42,431 nt of DNA from Bacillota bacterium (GTDB taxonomy: Bacteria; Bacillota; Clostridia; Acetivibrionales; DSM-1351). The stretch's first letter is position 1. Each line of letters begins with the position of its first letter. A program made the translations under genes and the position numbers. Location of the stretch: NCBI GenBank assembly GCA_023393115.1, contig JAEWMS010000072.1:1-42431 (forward strand), read 5' to 3'. Shown piece after piece: positions 17,317 to 26,754 of this stretch. The notes below the pieces were generated by a model. The model saw only the letters and a program-made list of their open reading frames with translations, did not search any database and was not told the origin of the DNA.

Positions 17317-18809
17317 AAAAAAATAATTATGAAAAGCCAATCAAATATCCCTTAAGGCTGAAGTTTTCACTTGTAGCTGTTGTCATCATCATACCAATGA
17401 TAATTCTCTCGGTTTACCAGATTGTCGCTCTACATAATTATAGCACTGCATATGACGCCATTGTTCGAAGGATTACTTCAGCTAATACATATAATCTCAA
17501 TTTTAAAGAGGAAATGGACGAAAGCATGTATAAGATTGTTGTAGAAGCAGAAACCTTCGAGTCTATTGATAAAAACAGCGATTTAAAGAATCCATACAAG
17601 CTCATAGAGGATGCTAGAGAGAATTTTACTAATCTGCAGAAGATAACATCGAGCAGGGAAAGTCTTGATTGGATTAAACGTATTCTGCTTAATCTTGATA
17701 CCCTGAAGGACAGGATTAACGAAATACGTGATAATCTAAATCAGACAGGCCATTATGAAGAAAATATTAAAATGCTGGAATCTGATATTTATATACTGAC
17801 AGAAATGTTTCAGGAAGAAATTCAGTACTATATTTATTATGAAACTCAGGATTTTGAAGATATAAGACAGAGCCTTAATGAACAGGTAACCAATGTAATC
17901 GTGACAATCATTGTGGCGTTATCTTCTATTATTGTCGCATCTGTTTTAGTTAACATACTTGTTACAGATAGCATAACAAAACCAATCAGGACGTTATGTG
18001 ATAAAACGGCTATGGTGGCGAAGGGAGATTTTACAGCCAGGACAACCTGCAATAATCATGATGAATTGTCAATATTATCTGAGAGTTTTAACGACATGGC
18101 TTCCAAACTGGAACAGCAGGTTAAAAGTATCAAGTTGGAACAGGAAAACTTAAGGCATATGGAATCAAAGCTTCTACAAACTCAGATTAATCCTCATTTT
18201 TTATATAATACCCTGGATACAATTATCTGGCTGATAGAGGGGGATAAAAACAGAGAAGCAATCGATATGGTGGTATCGCTTTCGGAGTTTTTCAGAATCG
18301 TTGTTAGTAAGGGAAGAGATTTCATTACCATTCGTGAAGAGGAAATACATATTAAAAGTTATCTGCAGATACAACAGTCACGATATAAAGATATACTGGA
18401 CTATGAAATTGATATCCCCGAAGAACTATACGGATATCAGATTTTGAAACTGACAATGCAGCCACTTATTGAAAATTCTTTATACCATGGAATTAAAATG
18501 TTAAGGGCAAAAGGCAAAATAACAGTAACAGGTGAAATAAAAGACCAGATCATTTACTTCCATGTGATTGATAATGGGATCGGATTGGATGAACAGGAGT
18601 TGGAGTCTTTAAGAAAAGAAATTGAAATGCCGGGCAGCGAGCAAAGCTCAGGTTTTGGACTTGCAAATGTTAATAAAAGAATTAAGTTGAACTATGGCAA
18701 TATGTATGGACTGGATATACAAAGTAAAAAAGGGGAAGGAACAGATATCACAATAAAGATTCCTGCAAGACAGGTGGAGAATGAACGAGTTGAGGTAGTA
18801 TATGAATAA
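17313..18809 (+). CDS. YesM-type sensor histidine kinase
   Basis: The 498-residue membrane kinase has a first helix at about residues 17-38, an extracellular helical sensor of about 150 residues, a second helix near 195-220, a HAMP linker (SITKPIRTLCDK onward), a His_kinase domain with phospho-acceptor H295 in QTQINPHFLYNTLD, and a C-terminal ATPase with DNGIGLD and GFGLANVNKRI. The extracellular part lacks a recognised sugar pocket, which fits sensing through the anchored binding protein encoded next. The start overlaps the regulator's stop by four bases, and the 3' end overlaps the next gene by eight. Confidence 0.93.
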   Translation: MKKNNYEKPIKYPLRLKFSLVAVVIIIPMIILSVYQIVALHNYSTAYDAIVRRITSANTYNLNFKEEMDESMYKIVVEAETFESIDKNSDLKNPYKLIEDARENFTNLQKITSSRESLDWIKRILLNLDTLKDRINEIRDNLNQTGHYEENIKMLESDIYILTEMFQEEIQYYIYYETQDFEDIRQSLNEQVTNVIVTIIVALSSIIVASVLVNILVTDSITKPIRTLCDKTAMVAKGDFTARTTCNNHDELSILSESFNDMASKLEQQVKSIKLEQENLRHMESKLLQTQINPHFLYNTLDTIIWLIEGDKNREAIDMVVSLSEFFRIVVSKGRDFITIREEEIHIKSYLQIQQSRYKDILDYEIDIPEELYGYQILKLTMQPLIENSLYHGIKMLRAKGKITVTGEIKDQIIYFHVIDNGIGLDEQELESLRKEIEMPGSEQSSGFGLANVNKRIKLNYGNMYGLDIQSKKGEGTDITIKIPARQVENERVEVVYE

Positions 18810-19821
18810 AAAAATTAAAATTATACTATGGGTTTTATGTATTGTCTTAATAGTGTTTGCAAGCTTTAGTCTAAGACCGTGGAAAAGCCTTCAAAATAAT
18901 GACACTGATAATACAAGGAATATTGATTCCGATCTGACTATTGTGGGTTTTTCTCAGCTTGGTTCTGAATCGGACTGGCGTTCAGCAAATACAAAATCTA
19001 TACAGAATGCTCTTGCTAAAAAGAATGGATTTTCGTTGATCTTTTCTAATGGTAGACAGAGTCAGGAAAATCAGATAAAGGATGTAAGGAGCTTTATTTT
19101 TCAAGAAGTTGATTATATTGTAATTGCGCCTGTGACCGAAACCGGGTGGGATACGGTATTGGAGGAAGCAAAGCAGGCTGGTATTCCGGTCATAATTGTG
19201 GATCGTATGATTGAAACAAAAGATGAAAGCCTTTATGTGGCATGCGTGGGTACTGATAAGTATTTGGAGGGTAAGAAGGCAGGGCAATGGCTGGAAAAAT
19301 ATCTGGAGGAGCAAAAAAAAGAGAACGCAAATATTGTTGTTCTTGAGGGTACTTTAAATTCAACTGCTCAGATTGGGCGTTCCAAAGGATTTATGGATGT
19401 AGCCAACCTACATAGCAAGTGGAATATTCTCGCCCATGAAAACGGTGATTTTACCAAGGCAAAGGGCAAGGAAGTAATGCAGAAATTTTTGCAGAAATTT
19501 GATGATATTGATGTATTAGTTTCACAGAATGATGATATGACATTTGGTGCTATTGAGGCAATACAGGAGGCGGGATTAACCTGCGGAGTAAACGGGGATA
19601 TTACTGTCATTTCCTTTGATGCCGTTTCAGAAGCATTTGATAAGATGGAAGCAGGACTGATTAATGTTGATATTGAGTGTAATCCTTTGCAAGGCCCCAT
19701 AATAGCTGAGATAATTGAACGCCTGGAAAAGGGAGAGAAGGTTGATAAATTATCATATGTTGATGGAAAGGTCTTTGAGGCAGAAACTGCAAGCTTAGAA
19801 CGTAACGGACGGAGCTATTAG
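18802..19821 (+). CDS. Membrane-anchored sugar-binding protein, sensor subunit
   Basis: The 339-residue periplasmic-binding-protein fold (Peripl_BP_4, YtfQ/RbsB-like) is held by an N-terminal helix (about 7-24) with no lipobox cysteine and no clear cleavage site. Ligand-binding landmarks are GSESDWRSANTKS (about 53), IIVDRMIETKD, LEGTLNSTAQIGRSKGF and QNDDMTFGAIEA. It is close in plan to the transporter lipoprotein at 20016. It overlaps the kinase gene by eight bases. By analogy with XylFII-LytS-YesN of C. beijerinckii and CuaD-type systems it should hand the sugar signal to the kinase rather than feed transport. The analogy is established for relatives; here it is inference. Confidence 0.85.
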   Translation: MNKKIKIILWVLCIVLIVFASFSLRPWKSLQNNDTDNTRNIDSDLTIVGFSQLGSESDWRSANTKSIQNALAKKNGFSLIFSNGRQSQENQIKDVRSFIFQEVDYIVIAPVTETGWDTVLEEAKQAGIPVIIVDRMIETKDESLYVACVGTDKYLEGKKAGQWLEKYLEEQKKENANIVVLEGTLNSTAQIGRSKGFMDVANLHSKWNILAHENGDFTKAKGKEVMQKFLQKFDDIDVLVSQNDDMTFGAIEAIQEAGLTCGVNGDITVISFDAVSEAFDKMEAGLINVDIECNPLQGPIIAEIIERLEKGEKVDKLSYVDGKVFEAETASLERNGRSY

Positions 19822-19876
19822 CTCCTCAAATCGTAAAAAAATAAACAAAATTCATAGAAATCTTAACCAAAAAATA

Positions 19877-19935
19877 ACGGAAATTAAAGTACAGTAAAAA
19901 TTACTACATGTACTGGAATAATTTCCGTATTTTTA
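19877..19935 (+). terminator. Terminator closing the sensor operon
   Basis: ACGGAAATTA (19877-19886) is exactly complementary to TAATTTCCGT (19919-19928). AGTACAGTA / TTACT..GTACT nests inside, and ATTTTTATG follows. It separates the sensor operon from the importer operon. Confidence 0.8.
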
Positions 19936-20007
19936 TGCGTATAAGTTTAATATACTAGTGCCCATAAAAGAAAACTCAATATTTTTGAGTAAAAATGAAT
20001 GGGAGGA
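19936..20007 (+). promoter_or_regulatory. Probable activated promoter of the sugar importer
   Basis: A TATACT -10-like hexamer near 19951-19956 has no recognisable -35, because that position falls in the preceding terminator tail. ACTCAA-TATTT-TTGAGT (19974-19990) is an inverted repeat just before the GGGAGGA ribosome site. A weak -35 fits control by the AraC-type response regulator. Confidence 0.45.
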
Positions 20008-20015
20008 AAATATCC

Positions 20016-20993
20016 ATGAAGAAATTAATTTCTTTAGTTCTGGCATTGGCGCTGGTATTCGCGCTTGCAGCATGCGGCAGTAAATCTGCTGGTGGCGGAG
20101 ATGGAAAATCAGGCAAGAAAGTTACTGTAGGTGTTGTGCAGACTAATGCCAACGAATCTGACTGGCGTACAGCAAACACAAAATCATTCGAGCAATCTTT
20201 CAAAGAAGCAGGTTTTGAATTAAAGATGGTTTATGGTGAAGGTAACCATACGACACAGATACAACAGGCACAGCAGCTTATTCAGGAAGAGGTTGACTAT
20301 CTTGTAGTTTTAGGACTTCAAGCAGCAGGTTGGGAAGATGTTGCAAAGGCAGCTAAGGAAGCTAAAATACCATTTATTATGGCTGACCGTGAGCTTGAAT
20401 TAGATGAAGATCTTTACACAGCTATGGTATGTGCTGATTTCGAAGCAGAAGGAAACAAGGCTGTTGAGTGGCTAAAGAAACAAGCACTTCCTAAAAATGA
20501 AATTGTTGTACTTGGCGGCGACACTGGAGCTACCGCTCAGATCGGACGTTCCAAAGCTATTGAAGAAGGAGCAAAAGCAAACGGCTGGAACATTATATTC
20601 AATCAGAATATGAAGGGCTGGGACGAAACTCTTGCAAAGCAGGCTGTTGCCGACTTAATTGCAAAGGGAACAAAATTCAACGTTGTTTATGCGGAGAATG
20701 ATAATATGGCTCGCGGCGCTTGTGCTGCTATGGATGCTGCTGGTATTACATATGGTAAGAGCGGAGACGTGAAAGTTATCGCTTTTGATGCAAACAAGTG
20801 GGCTCTTGAGTTGGTTCTCGCAGGCAAATTTAATCTTGACGTAGAGTGTAATCCTCTCCATGGTCCTCGTATAGTTGAACTTATTAATAAGCTTGAAGCT
20901 GGAGAGTCTGTTGATAAGATTTGCTATGTTAAAGAAGATGTGTTTGACTGTGAAACTATCACTAAAGAGATTGTTGATGCACGTACTTATTAA
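20016..20993 (+). CDS. Sugar ABC importer, substrate-binding lipoprotein
   Basis: The 325-residue lipoprotein has a signal peptide ending in the lipobox LAAC (C20) and a low-complexity Ser/Gly linker, followed by a Peripl_BP_4 fold. It resembles E. coli YtfQ (galactofuranose binding): NESDWRTANTKSFEQSF, MADRELELDEDLY, GGDTGATAQIGRSKAI, AENDNMARGACAAMDAAG. The sugar could be a furanose hexose or pentose; sequence alone cannot choose. The start is ATG 20016 with GGGAGGA at 20001-20007; ATG 19995 lies before that site. A stable hairpin after this gene probably keeps its message more abundant than the permease genes. Confidence 0.9.
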   Translation: MKKLISLVLALALVFALAACGSKSAGGGDGKSGKKVTVGVVQTNANESDWRTANTKSFEQSFKEAGFELKMVYGEGNHTTQIQQAQQLIQEEVDYLVVLGLQAAGWEDVAKAAKEAKIPFIMADRELELDEDLYTAMVCADFEAEGNKAVEWLKKQALPKNEIVVLGGDTGATAQIGRSKAIEEGAKANGWNIIFNQNMKGWDETLAKQAVADLIAKGTKFNVVYAENDNMARGACAAMDAAGITYGKSGDVKVIAFDANKWALELVLAGKFNLDVECNPLHGPRIVELINKLEAGESVDKICYVKEDVFDCETITKEIVDARTY

Positions 20994-21054
20994 TTAAGTA
21001 GTTTTTGTTGATAATCGTGTAATTATTAACCGTAAAAAATAACATATTTATTGG

Positions 21055-21108
21055 AATGCGCGGCACCAAGTATGTGGGTATTTTTTGCAGAGCTTGGCAC
21101 CGCGCATT
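21055..21108 (+). terminator. Attenuating hairpin between binding protein and ATPase genes
   Basis: AATGCGCGGCACCAAG pairs with CTTGGCACCGCGCATT with a small internal bulge, giving a GC-rich stem. No full T-run follows on the 3' side, so partial termination or 3'-end protection is likelier than a full stop. Confidence 0.6.
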
Positions 21109-21177
21109 TCTCAAATAACAGAATTGACAGGATAATGTCCGATATCGTGTCTGAACGGAGGTTTGAGTATTATTACT

Positions 21178-22713
21178 ATGCAGAACACCGTACTTACAAT
21201 GCAAAATATATATAAAAGCTTTCCAGGTGTACGTGCCTTACAAAATGTGAATTTCAATTTATGTGAAGGAGAGATTCATGCTCTGATGGGCGAAAATGGT
21301 GCAGGAAAGTCCACCTTAATAAAGGTTTTAACAGGGGTTTACACTAAGGATGCTGGAGAAATCTGTATTAAAGGAACCGATAAACCAGTTAATATCAAAT
21401 CGCCTCAGGAAGCCCAAAAACTAGGTATAAGCACTGTGTATCAAGAAATCACATTGTGCCCGAATCTGACGGTCGCCGAAAATCTGTTTATTGGCAGAAC
21501 TAATGACCCTCTGGTTAATTGGAAGAAGTACAACAACAGGGCGGCAAGTATTCTCGATAATCTTGGAATACCTGCAAAACCAACTGAACAATTGTCCAAT
21601 TGCTCTTTAGCTGTTCAGCAAATGGTTGCAATTGCGCGTGCAGTTGATATGGATTGTAAGGTGTTGATACTTGACGAGCCTACATCATCGTTGGATGAAC
21701 AGGAGGTCGCAAAGCTGTTTTCACTGATGCGTGAACTCAAGAGCAGAGGAGTTGGCATAATATTTGTTACCCATTTCCTTGATCAGGTATATGCGTTATG
21801 TGATAAAATCACTGTTTTGCGCAATGGTGAGCTGGTTGGCGAATACCTGATTAAAGACTTGCCTAGGGTAGAGCTTGTTGCCAAAATGATGGGCAAGGAA
21901 CTTGGCGATTTAGCTGAAATACATAACCAGGCAACATCAATTACATATGATGCTGAAGAAGCAATAATAGAAACTGAAGGGCTCTCAAGTACTTCAGGAA
22001 TTAAACCATTCAATTTTACTGCGCACAAGGGCGAGGTAACCGGATTTGCCGGATTGCTGGGTTCTGGCCGCAGTGAGTGTATGCGTGCAATCTTTGGCGC
22101 AGACAAGGTCATAAAAGGCAAGCTCCGAATTAAGGGCGAGGATGTGAACGTTACATTGCCAATAAAGGCAATGAAAAAAGGAATTGGATATCTTTCCGAG
22201 GATCGAAAGAGAGATGGAATTATTGGTGACCTGTCAGTTCGCGACAATATCATACTTGCGCTGCAGGTAATGAGAGGCTTCTTCAAGCCGTTTACCAAAG
22301 CTCAGGCTCAGGCCTTTGCAGATGAGTATATAAGTTTGCTTGGAATAAAAACTGCCTCAGCAGATACCCCTATTAACTCATTATCTGGGGGAAATCAGCA
22401 AAAGGTTATTCTAGCAAGATGGCTGCTCACTCATCCTGATTATCTTATTCTTGATGAGCCAACACGTGGAATTGACATTGGAACGAAGGTAGAAATTCAA
22501 AAGCTAGTCCTAAAGCTTGCTTCTGAAGGTATGAGTATCACATTTATTTCATCTGAGATTGAGGAGATGCTTCGTACCTGTTCCAGACTGATTGTTATGC
22601 GTGACCTGTATGTAGTAGGAGAGTTACAGGGAGAAGATATGACACAGGATAAAATAATGTATACCATAGCGGGGGGAGTAAGTCAAAATGACCAAAATCA
22701 GTACCAAACTTAA
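21178..22713 (+). CDS. Sugar ABC importer, tandem ATPase
   Basis: This is a RbsA/YtfR/MglA-type ATPase with two nucleotide-binding domains in one chain of about 511 residues. The first has Walker A GENGAGKST (38-46), a degenerate signature LSNCSLAVQQM and Walker B VLILDEPTSSLD. The second has the usual degenerate P-loop GLLGSGRSE, signature LSGGNQQKV and LILDEPTRGIDIGTK. The start is uncertain: GGAGG (21157-21161) is 16 bases before ATG 21178 and one base before TTG 21163, while an ATT at 21169 sits at the ideal distance. The stop overlaps the next gene by 26 bases. Confidence 0.92.
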   Translation: MQNTVLTMQNIYKSFPGVRALQNVNFNLCEGEIHALMGENGAGKSTLIKVLTGVYTKDAGEICIKGTDKPVNIKSPQEAQKLGISTVYQEITLCPNLTVAENLFIGRTNDPLVNWKKYNNRAASILDNLGIPAKPTEQLSNCSLAVQQMVAIARAVDMDCKVLILDEPTSSLDEQEVAKLFSLMRELKSRGVGIIFVTHFLDQVYALCDKITVLRNGELVGEYLIKDLPRVELVAKMMGKELGDLAEIHNQATSITYDAEEAIIETEGLSSTSGIKPFNFTAHKGEVTGFAGLLGSGRSECMRAIFGADKVIKGKLRIKGEDVNVTLPIKAMKKGIGYLSEDRKRDGIIGDLSVRDNIILALQVMRGFFKPFTKAQAQAFADEYISLLGIKTASADTPINSLSGGNQQKVILARWLLTHPDYLILDEPTRGIDIGTKVEIQKLVLKLASEGMSITFISSEIEEMLRTCSRLIVMRDLYVVGELQGEDMTQDKIMYTIAGGVSQNDQNQYQT

Positions 22714-23794
22714 TACCGACCGTTCAACATCTGTTCTTAAAACGTTGACTAAGCACAGGTTGTTTATTCCAATTGCGTTTTTAGGATGCCTTTTGTTAAT
22801 TAATATATTCATCAATTCTGGTTTCCTTAGAATCAGCATGGGTAAAGATAGTATTGGTAATCCCGTATTAATAGGGAACTTAATCAATATACTGAATAAC
22901 TCTACTGAGCTTGTTATTCTTGCTATTGGAATGACATTCGTTACGGCTTCTTCAAGAGGACAGGATATCAGTGTAGGTGCAACAGTCGCTATAGTCGGTG
23001 GAGTAATTATGAGAGTATTATGCGGAAATCAAACGCAACCTACAGAATTGCAAGCTCCGGTTATTCTAGCACTTATTCTTGGATGTCTAGCTGGTATGGC
23101 ATGTGGAGTATTTAACGGTATTCTTGTTTCAAAGTTTAACATACAGCCAATGGTGGCAACGCTTATACTTTTTACAGCCGGCCGATCAATAGGCTCTATG
23201 GCGATGGGTGGGCTTAAGCCTAAAGCAGCGGAGTCATTCGGATATTACGGCAATTTTATTCCGGGAATTCCTGTTCCGACACCAATACTCATTACGATTG
23301 TTATTGTATTGATAACTATTCTTATGTTGAATAAAACCAACCTAGGTCTGTACACTCAGGCTGTAGGTATCAACGATAAATCTTCAAGATTGAACGGTCT
23401 TAACCCAGAGATGATAAAGTTACTGTCATTTGTTATTTTAGGTTTATGTGTCGGTATTGCCGGTTTCGTTCAGTCGAGCAGGGTACAAACTGTAAATCCT
23501 TACACAATAGTACCTAGTATTGAAATGGATGTTATTTTGGCAGTGGCCCTCGGAGGAAACTCTCTGGGCGGCGGCAAATTCAATATGACAGGTTCAATTA
23601 TTGGAGCATATACCATCCAGACTCTGACTTCCATGCTGACTACGCTGAATGTCAATACCAATGCCGTACCAGTCTTTAAGGCTGTGATAATTATTATACT
23701 TGTAGCCATTCAAACACCAATTGTAAAAAGTTTCTTTGACAAAAAGAGAGTATCCTTCAGAATGACTGCAGGCCATGTAAAGGAGCGTGGTTAG
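22688..23794 (+). CDS. Sugar ABC importer, permease 1
   Basis: The 368-residue BPD_transp_2 permease has eight to ten helices. Features of the ribose/galactofuranose class are the segment SSRGQDISVGATVAIVGGV (early cytoplasmic loop) and, late in the chain, MDVILAVALGGNSLGGGKFNMTG, the ATPase-contact region. It corresponds by position and character to YtfT/YjfF-type subunits. A GGGGGGAG site inside the end of the ATPase gene serves it, with 26 bases of overlap, indicating coupled translation. Confidence 0.9.
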   Translation: MTKISTKLNTDRSTSVLKTLTKHRLFIPIAFLGCLLLINIFINSGFLRISMGKDSIGNPVLIGNLINILNNSTELVILAIGMTFVTASSRGQDISVGATVAIVGGVIMRVLCGNQTQPTELQAPVILALILGCLAGMACGVFNGILVSKFNIQPMVATLILFTAGRSIGSMAMGGLKPKAAESFGYYGNFIPGIPVPTPILITIVIVLITILMLNKTNLGLYTQAVGINDKSSRLNGLNPEMIKLLSFVILGLCVGIAGFVQSSRVQTVNPYTIVPSIEMDVILAVALGGNSLGGGKFNMTGSIIGAYTIQTLTSMLTTLNVNTNAVPVFKAVIIIILVAIQTPIVKSFFDKKRVSFRMTAGHVKERG

Positions 23795-23795
23795 T

Positions 23796-24869
23796 ATGTC
23801 ACTCGTGAATAGAACTCCAGATACCAACAAAGTAACAGTTATTCAGAAAAAGTTGAAAATAAAGGATTCTCTGACCGATACAACTTTCTTACTGACAATT
23901 ACTATTTCACTGTTTATTGCAATCTATGTACTTGCCATTGCTTTCCTTGGAGATAAAGGTTTCAGCAAGGTACAGATGTTCTTTAACCTCTTCAATGAAA
24001 ACGCCGCTCTGATTGTAATTGCCTGCGGGCTTACTATAGTCATGATAACGGGCAGCATTGATATTTCGGTAGGAGGCTCCACTGCACTTATTTGTACAGC
24101 CTGTATTGTATGTCTTAACAATTATGGTTTTAACTTTTATACATCTCTTATTCTGGCATTGGCCATCGGTCTGGCCTTTGGTGCGGTACAAGGGTTCCTT
24201 GTGGCATATCTGGATATGCAGCCCTTTATTGTTACCCTTGCAGGTATGTTTCTGGGCCGAGGGTTGGTTGCTTTAATAGAAGTCAATCAGATACAGGTTA
24301 GAAATGCGGGGTTTGAGAAGTTATCAGGTGCACGAATCCAGATTCCTTTTATAGGCGATTACAATAGAAAGGGTGCCTTTATTCAATCAAAGCTGGAATA
24401 CGGCGTTATCATAGCTATTATTATAGTTTTTCTGATGTACTTATTGCTCAAGAAGACAAAGCTGGGACGAAGCTTTTATGCTGTGGGTGGAAATCCACAA
24501 AGTGCCCTTATGCTTGGTATAAACGTAAAGAGAACAAGGTTTTATGCTCATCTGCTTTGCGGCTTGCTTGCAGGTATCGGCGGATTTTTATACCTTTTCC
24601 ATACGCGTTCAGGCTCGGTTCAACAGGCAACAGGCCTTGAAATGGATGCCATCGCTGCCTCCATTATTGGTGGCACACTGCTTACGGGAGGTGTAGGAAA
24701 TATCTTTGGCACTCTGTTCGGAGTACTGACGAGCGGAATTGTATTACTGGTCGTTACCGCAATAGGCAGTCAGGACCCGTGGTGGCCGCAGATCACACGG
24801 GCAGCGATGCTCTGCTTCTTTATTGTACTTCAGAGTATAATTTGTTCTCGAAAAAAGAACAAGATATAA
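23796..24869 (+). CDS. Sugar ABC importer, permease 2
   Basis: The second BPD_transp_2 permease (357 residues) forms the heterodimeric channel with the preceding subunit. It shows MITGSIDISVGGSTALICTA in the first half and GLEMDAIAASIIGGTLLTGG near the end, equivalent to the motifs of permease 1. ATG 23796 has AGGAG ten bases upstream; GTG 23787 is too close to it. The gene begins one base after the previous stop. About 180 bases separate it from the kinase gene, with no terminator seen, so the kinase may be in the same transcript. Confidence 0.9.
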   Translation: MSLVNRTPDTNKVTVIQKKLKIKDSLTDTTFLLTITISLFIAIYVLAIAFLGDKGFSKVQMFFNLFNENAALIVIACGLTIVMITGSIDISVGGSTALICTACIVCLNNYGFNFYTSLILALAIGLAFGAVQGFLVAYLDMQPFIVTLAGMFLGRGLVALIEVNQIQVRNAGFEKLSGARIQIPFIGDYNRKGAFIQSKLEYGVIIAIIIVFLMYLLLKKTKLGRSFYAVGGNPQSALMLGINVKRTRFYAHLLCGLLAGIGGFLYLFHTRSGSVQQATGLEMDAIAASIIGGTLLTGGVGNIFGTLFGVLTSGIVLLVVTAIGSQDPWWPQITRAAMLCFFIVLQSIICSRKKNKI

Positions 24870-25048
24870 CAACTATGTATGCTATATTTATATATAAGAT
24901 AATATAATAAGGTTGACTGATAAAAATATGATTACCACATTTAATTTGGAAGGAAATAAGCGGTGAATGTCGAATAACTATATTAAGGGATTGATTAACC
25001 TATAAAAGCTATACAAAATACTAAATACACAGCTTAGAGGAGAAAAAA

Positions 25049-26656
25049 ATGAGTCTTGATTTGAATGAAATTAAAAATGTTATTATTAATGGACAAACAG
25101 TAGTAGGAATTGAATTGGGATCGACTCGAATCAAAACCGTCCTTATAGGTACAGACAACGCACCGATTGCATCCGGCAGCCATGATTGGGAGAACAGTTA
25201 TGTCAATAATATCTGGACCTATAGCATAGAGGATATCTGGAAGGGTGTTCAGAATAGTTACCATAATATGGTCAACAGCGTCAAGAATCAGTTTGGTGTA
25301 GATATAAAATCTGTTCGCGCAATTGGTTTTAGTGGTATGATGCACGGTTATATGGCTTTCGACAAGAACGGAAATCTATTAACACCATTTCGTACCTGGC
25401 GTAACAATATAACAGGTCAGGCTTCAGAGGCACTGACCACATTATTTAACTATCCTATTCCACAGAGATGGAGTATTGCACATCTTTATCAAGCTATCTT
25501 GAATCAGGAAAAACATATATCTGAAATTAGTCATATAACAACACTTGCCGGCTATATACATTGGAAATTAACCGGGCAAAAAGTCCTGGGAATCGGTGAG
25601 GCATCGGGAGTTTTCCCAATTGACTCAAAGACTAAAGGCTACAATTTACAGATGGTAGAGCAATTTAATAAACTGGTTGCCCAACAAAACTTCCCTTGGA
25701 AATTGGAGAACATCTTGCCAACTGTTCTGGTATCCGGAGATAAAGCTGGTGAGTTAACAGCAGAGGGAGCGAAGCTCCTGGATATTACCGGACAGCTTCA
25801 GCCGGGCATTCCTATGTGCCCACCCGAGGGTGATGCGGGAACTGGAATGGTTGCTACCAACAGTGTGGCTGTACGTACCGGTAATGTATCTGCAGGAACA
25901 TCCGTATTTGCCATGATTGTACTCGAAAAGGAATTGTCAAAGGCATATTCAGAGATCGATCTTGTGACTACACCCGATGGAAAACCGGTAGCTATGGCCC
26001 ATTCCAACAATTGTACATCTAATTACGATGCTTGGATTGGGTTGTTCGCTGAAGCAACTAAAGCACTGGGTATGGAGGTTCCCAAACCTAAACTTTATGA
26101 CACTCTACTTGGCTTGGCACTGCAAGGTGATCCTGACTGCGGAGGTTTATTATCCTATGGATACTTCTCAGGTGAACATATAACCCATTTTGAGGAAGGC
26201 CGTCCTCTGTTTGTACGTTCTTCGCACAGCAAATTAAGTCTGGCTAATTTTATGCGTGTCAATTTATTTACATCACTTGGCGCTCTAAAAATAGGCCTGA
26301 ATATTCTTTTGGAAAAGGAAATGGTAAAAGTAGATAAGATTTTGGGTCATGGAGGCTTTTTCAAAACAAAGGAAGTTGGACAGAAGATTATGGCCGCTGC
26401 AGTTAACGCTCCGGTTTCTGTTATGGAAAATGCCGGAGAAGGTGGAGCCTGGGGTATTGCCTTGCTGGCATCTTATATGGTAAATAGAAAGGGAAATGAG
26501 TCTCTGGACGATTTCCTCAATCAAAAGGTTTTTGACGGACAAAAGGGAAGTACTGTCGAACCTGATCCTTCTGATGTTGCAGGGTTTAACGAATTTATGA
26601 AACGCTACACAAATGGATTGGCTATCGAAAGAGCTGCTGTAGATTATTTGAAATAA
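25049..26656 (+). CDS. FGGY-family sugar kinase, probably pentulose kinase
   Basis: The 535-residue kinase has the FGGY two-domain fold: VGIELGSTRIKTVLIG near residue 19, IGFSGMMHGYMAFDKNGN (about 92), TPFRTWRNN, AGYIHWKLTG, a glycine-rich GNVSAGTSVFAMIV and a C-terminal HGGFFKTKEVG plus ENAGEGGAWGIALL. The length and motifs resemble the L-ribulokinase/xylulokinase group of Clostridia rather than the rhamnulokinase type at 4721. It probably phosphorylates the sugar, or its keto form, brought in by the importer upstream. No isomerase or epimerase gene accompanies it here, so the sugar cannot be named. GAGGAG precedes the ATG, and a terminator follows. Confidence 0.88.
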   Translation: MSLDLNEIKNVIINGQTVVGIELGSTRIKTVLIGTDNAPIASGSHDWENSYVNNIWTYSIEDIWKGVQNSYHNMVNSVKNQFGVDIKSVRAIGFSGMMHGYMAFDKNGNLLTPFRTWRNNITGQASEALTTLFNYPIPQRWSIAHLYQAILNQEKHISEISHITTLAGYIHWKLTGQKVLGIGEASGVFPIDSKTKGYNLQMVEQFNKLVAQQNFPWKLENILPTVLVSGDKAGELTAEGAKLLDITGQLQPGIPMCPPEGDAGTGMVATNSVAVRTGNVSAGTSVFAMIVLEKELSKAYSEIDLVTTPDGKPVAMAHSNNCTSNYDAWIGLFAEATKALGMEVPKPKLYDTLLGLALQGDPDCGGLLSYGYFSGEHITHFEEGRPLFVRSSHSKLSLANFMRVNLFTSLGALKIGLNILLEKEMVKVDKILGHGGFFKTKEVGQKIMAAAVNAPVSVMENAGEGGAWGIALLASYMVNRKGNESLDDFLNQKVFDGQKGSTVEPDPSDVAGFNEFMKRYTNGLAIERAAVDYLK

Positions 26657-26679
26657 AACTGTATAAATGAATATATTAC

Positions 26680-26712
26680 GAGCCATTTACTTTAACAGGA
26701 AATGGCTCTTTT
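26680..26712 (+). terminator. Terminator after the FGGY kinase
   Basis: GAGCCATTT (26680-26688) pairs with AAATGGCTC (26700-26708) and is followed by TTTT. Confidence 0.85.
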
Positions 26713-26754
26713 ACATACAACGGTACACTATGCGTTTGCGATACAGTTATAATC

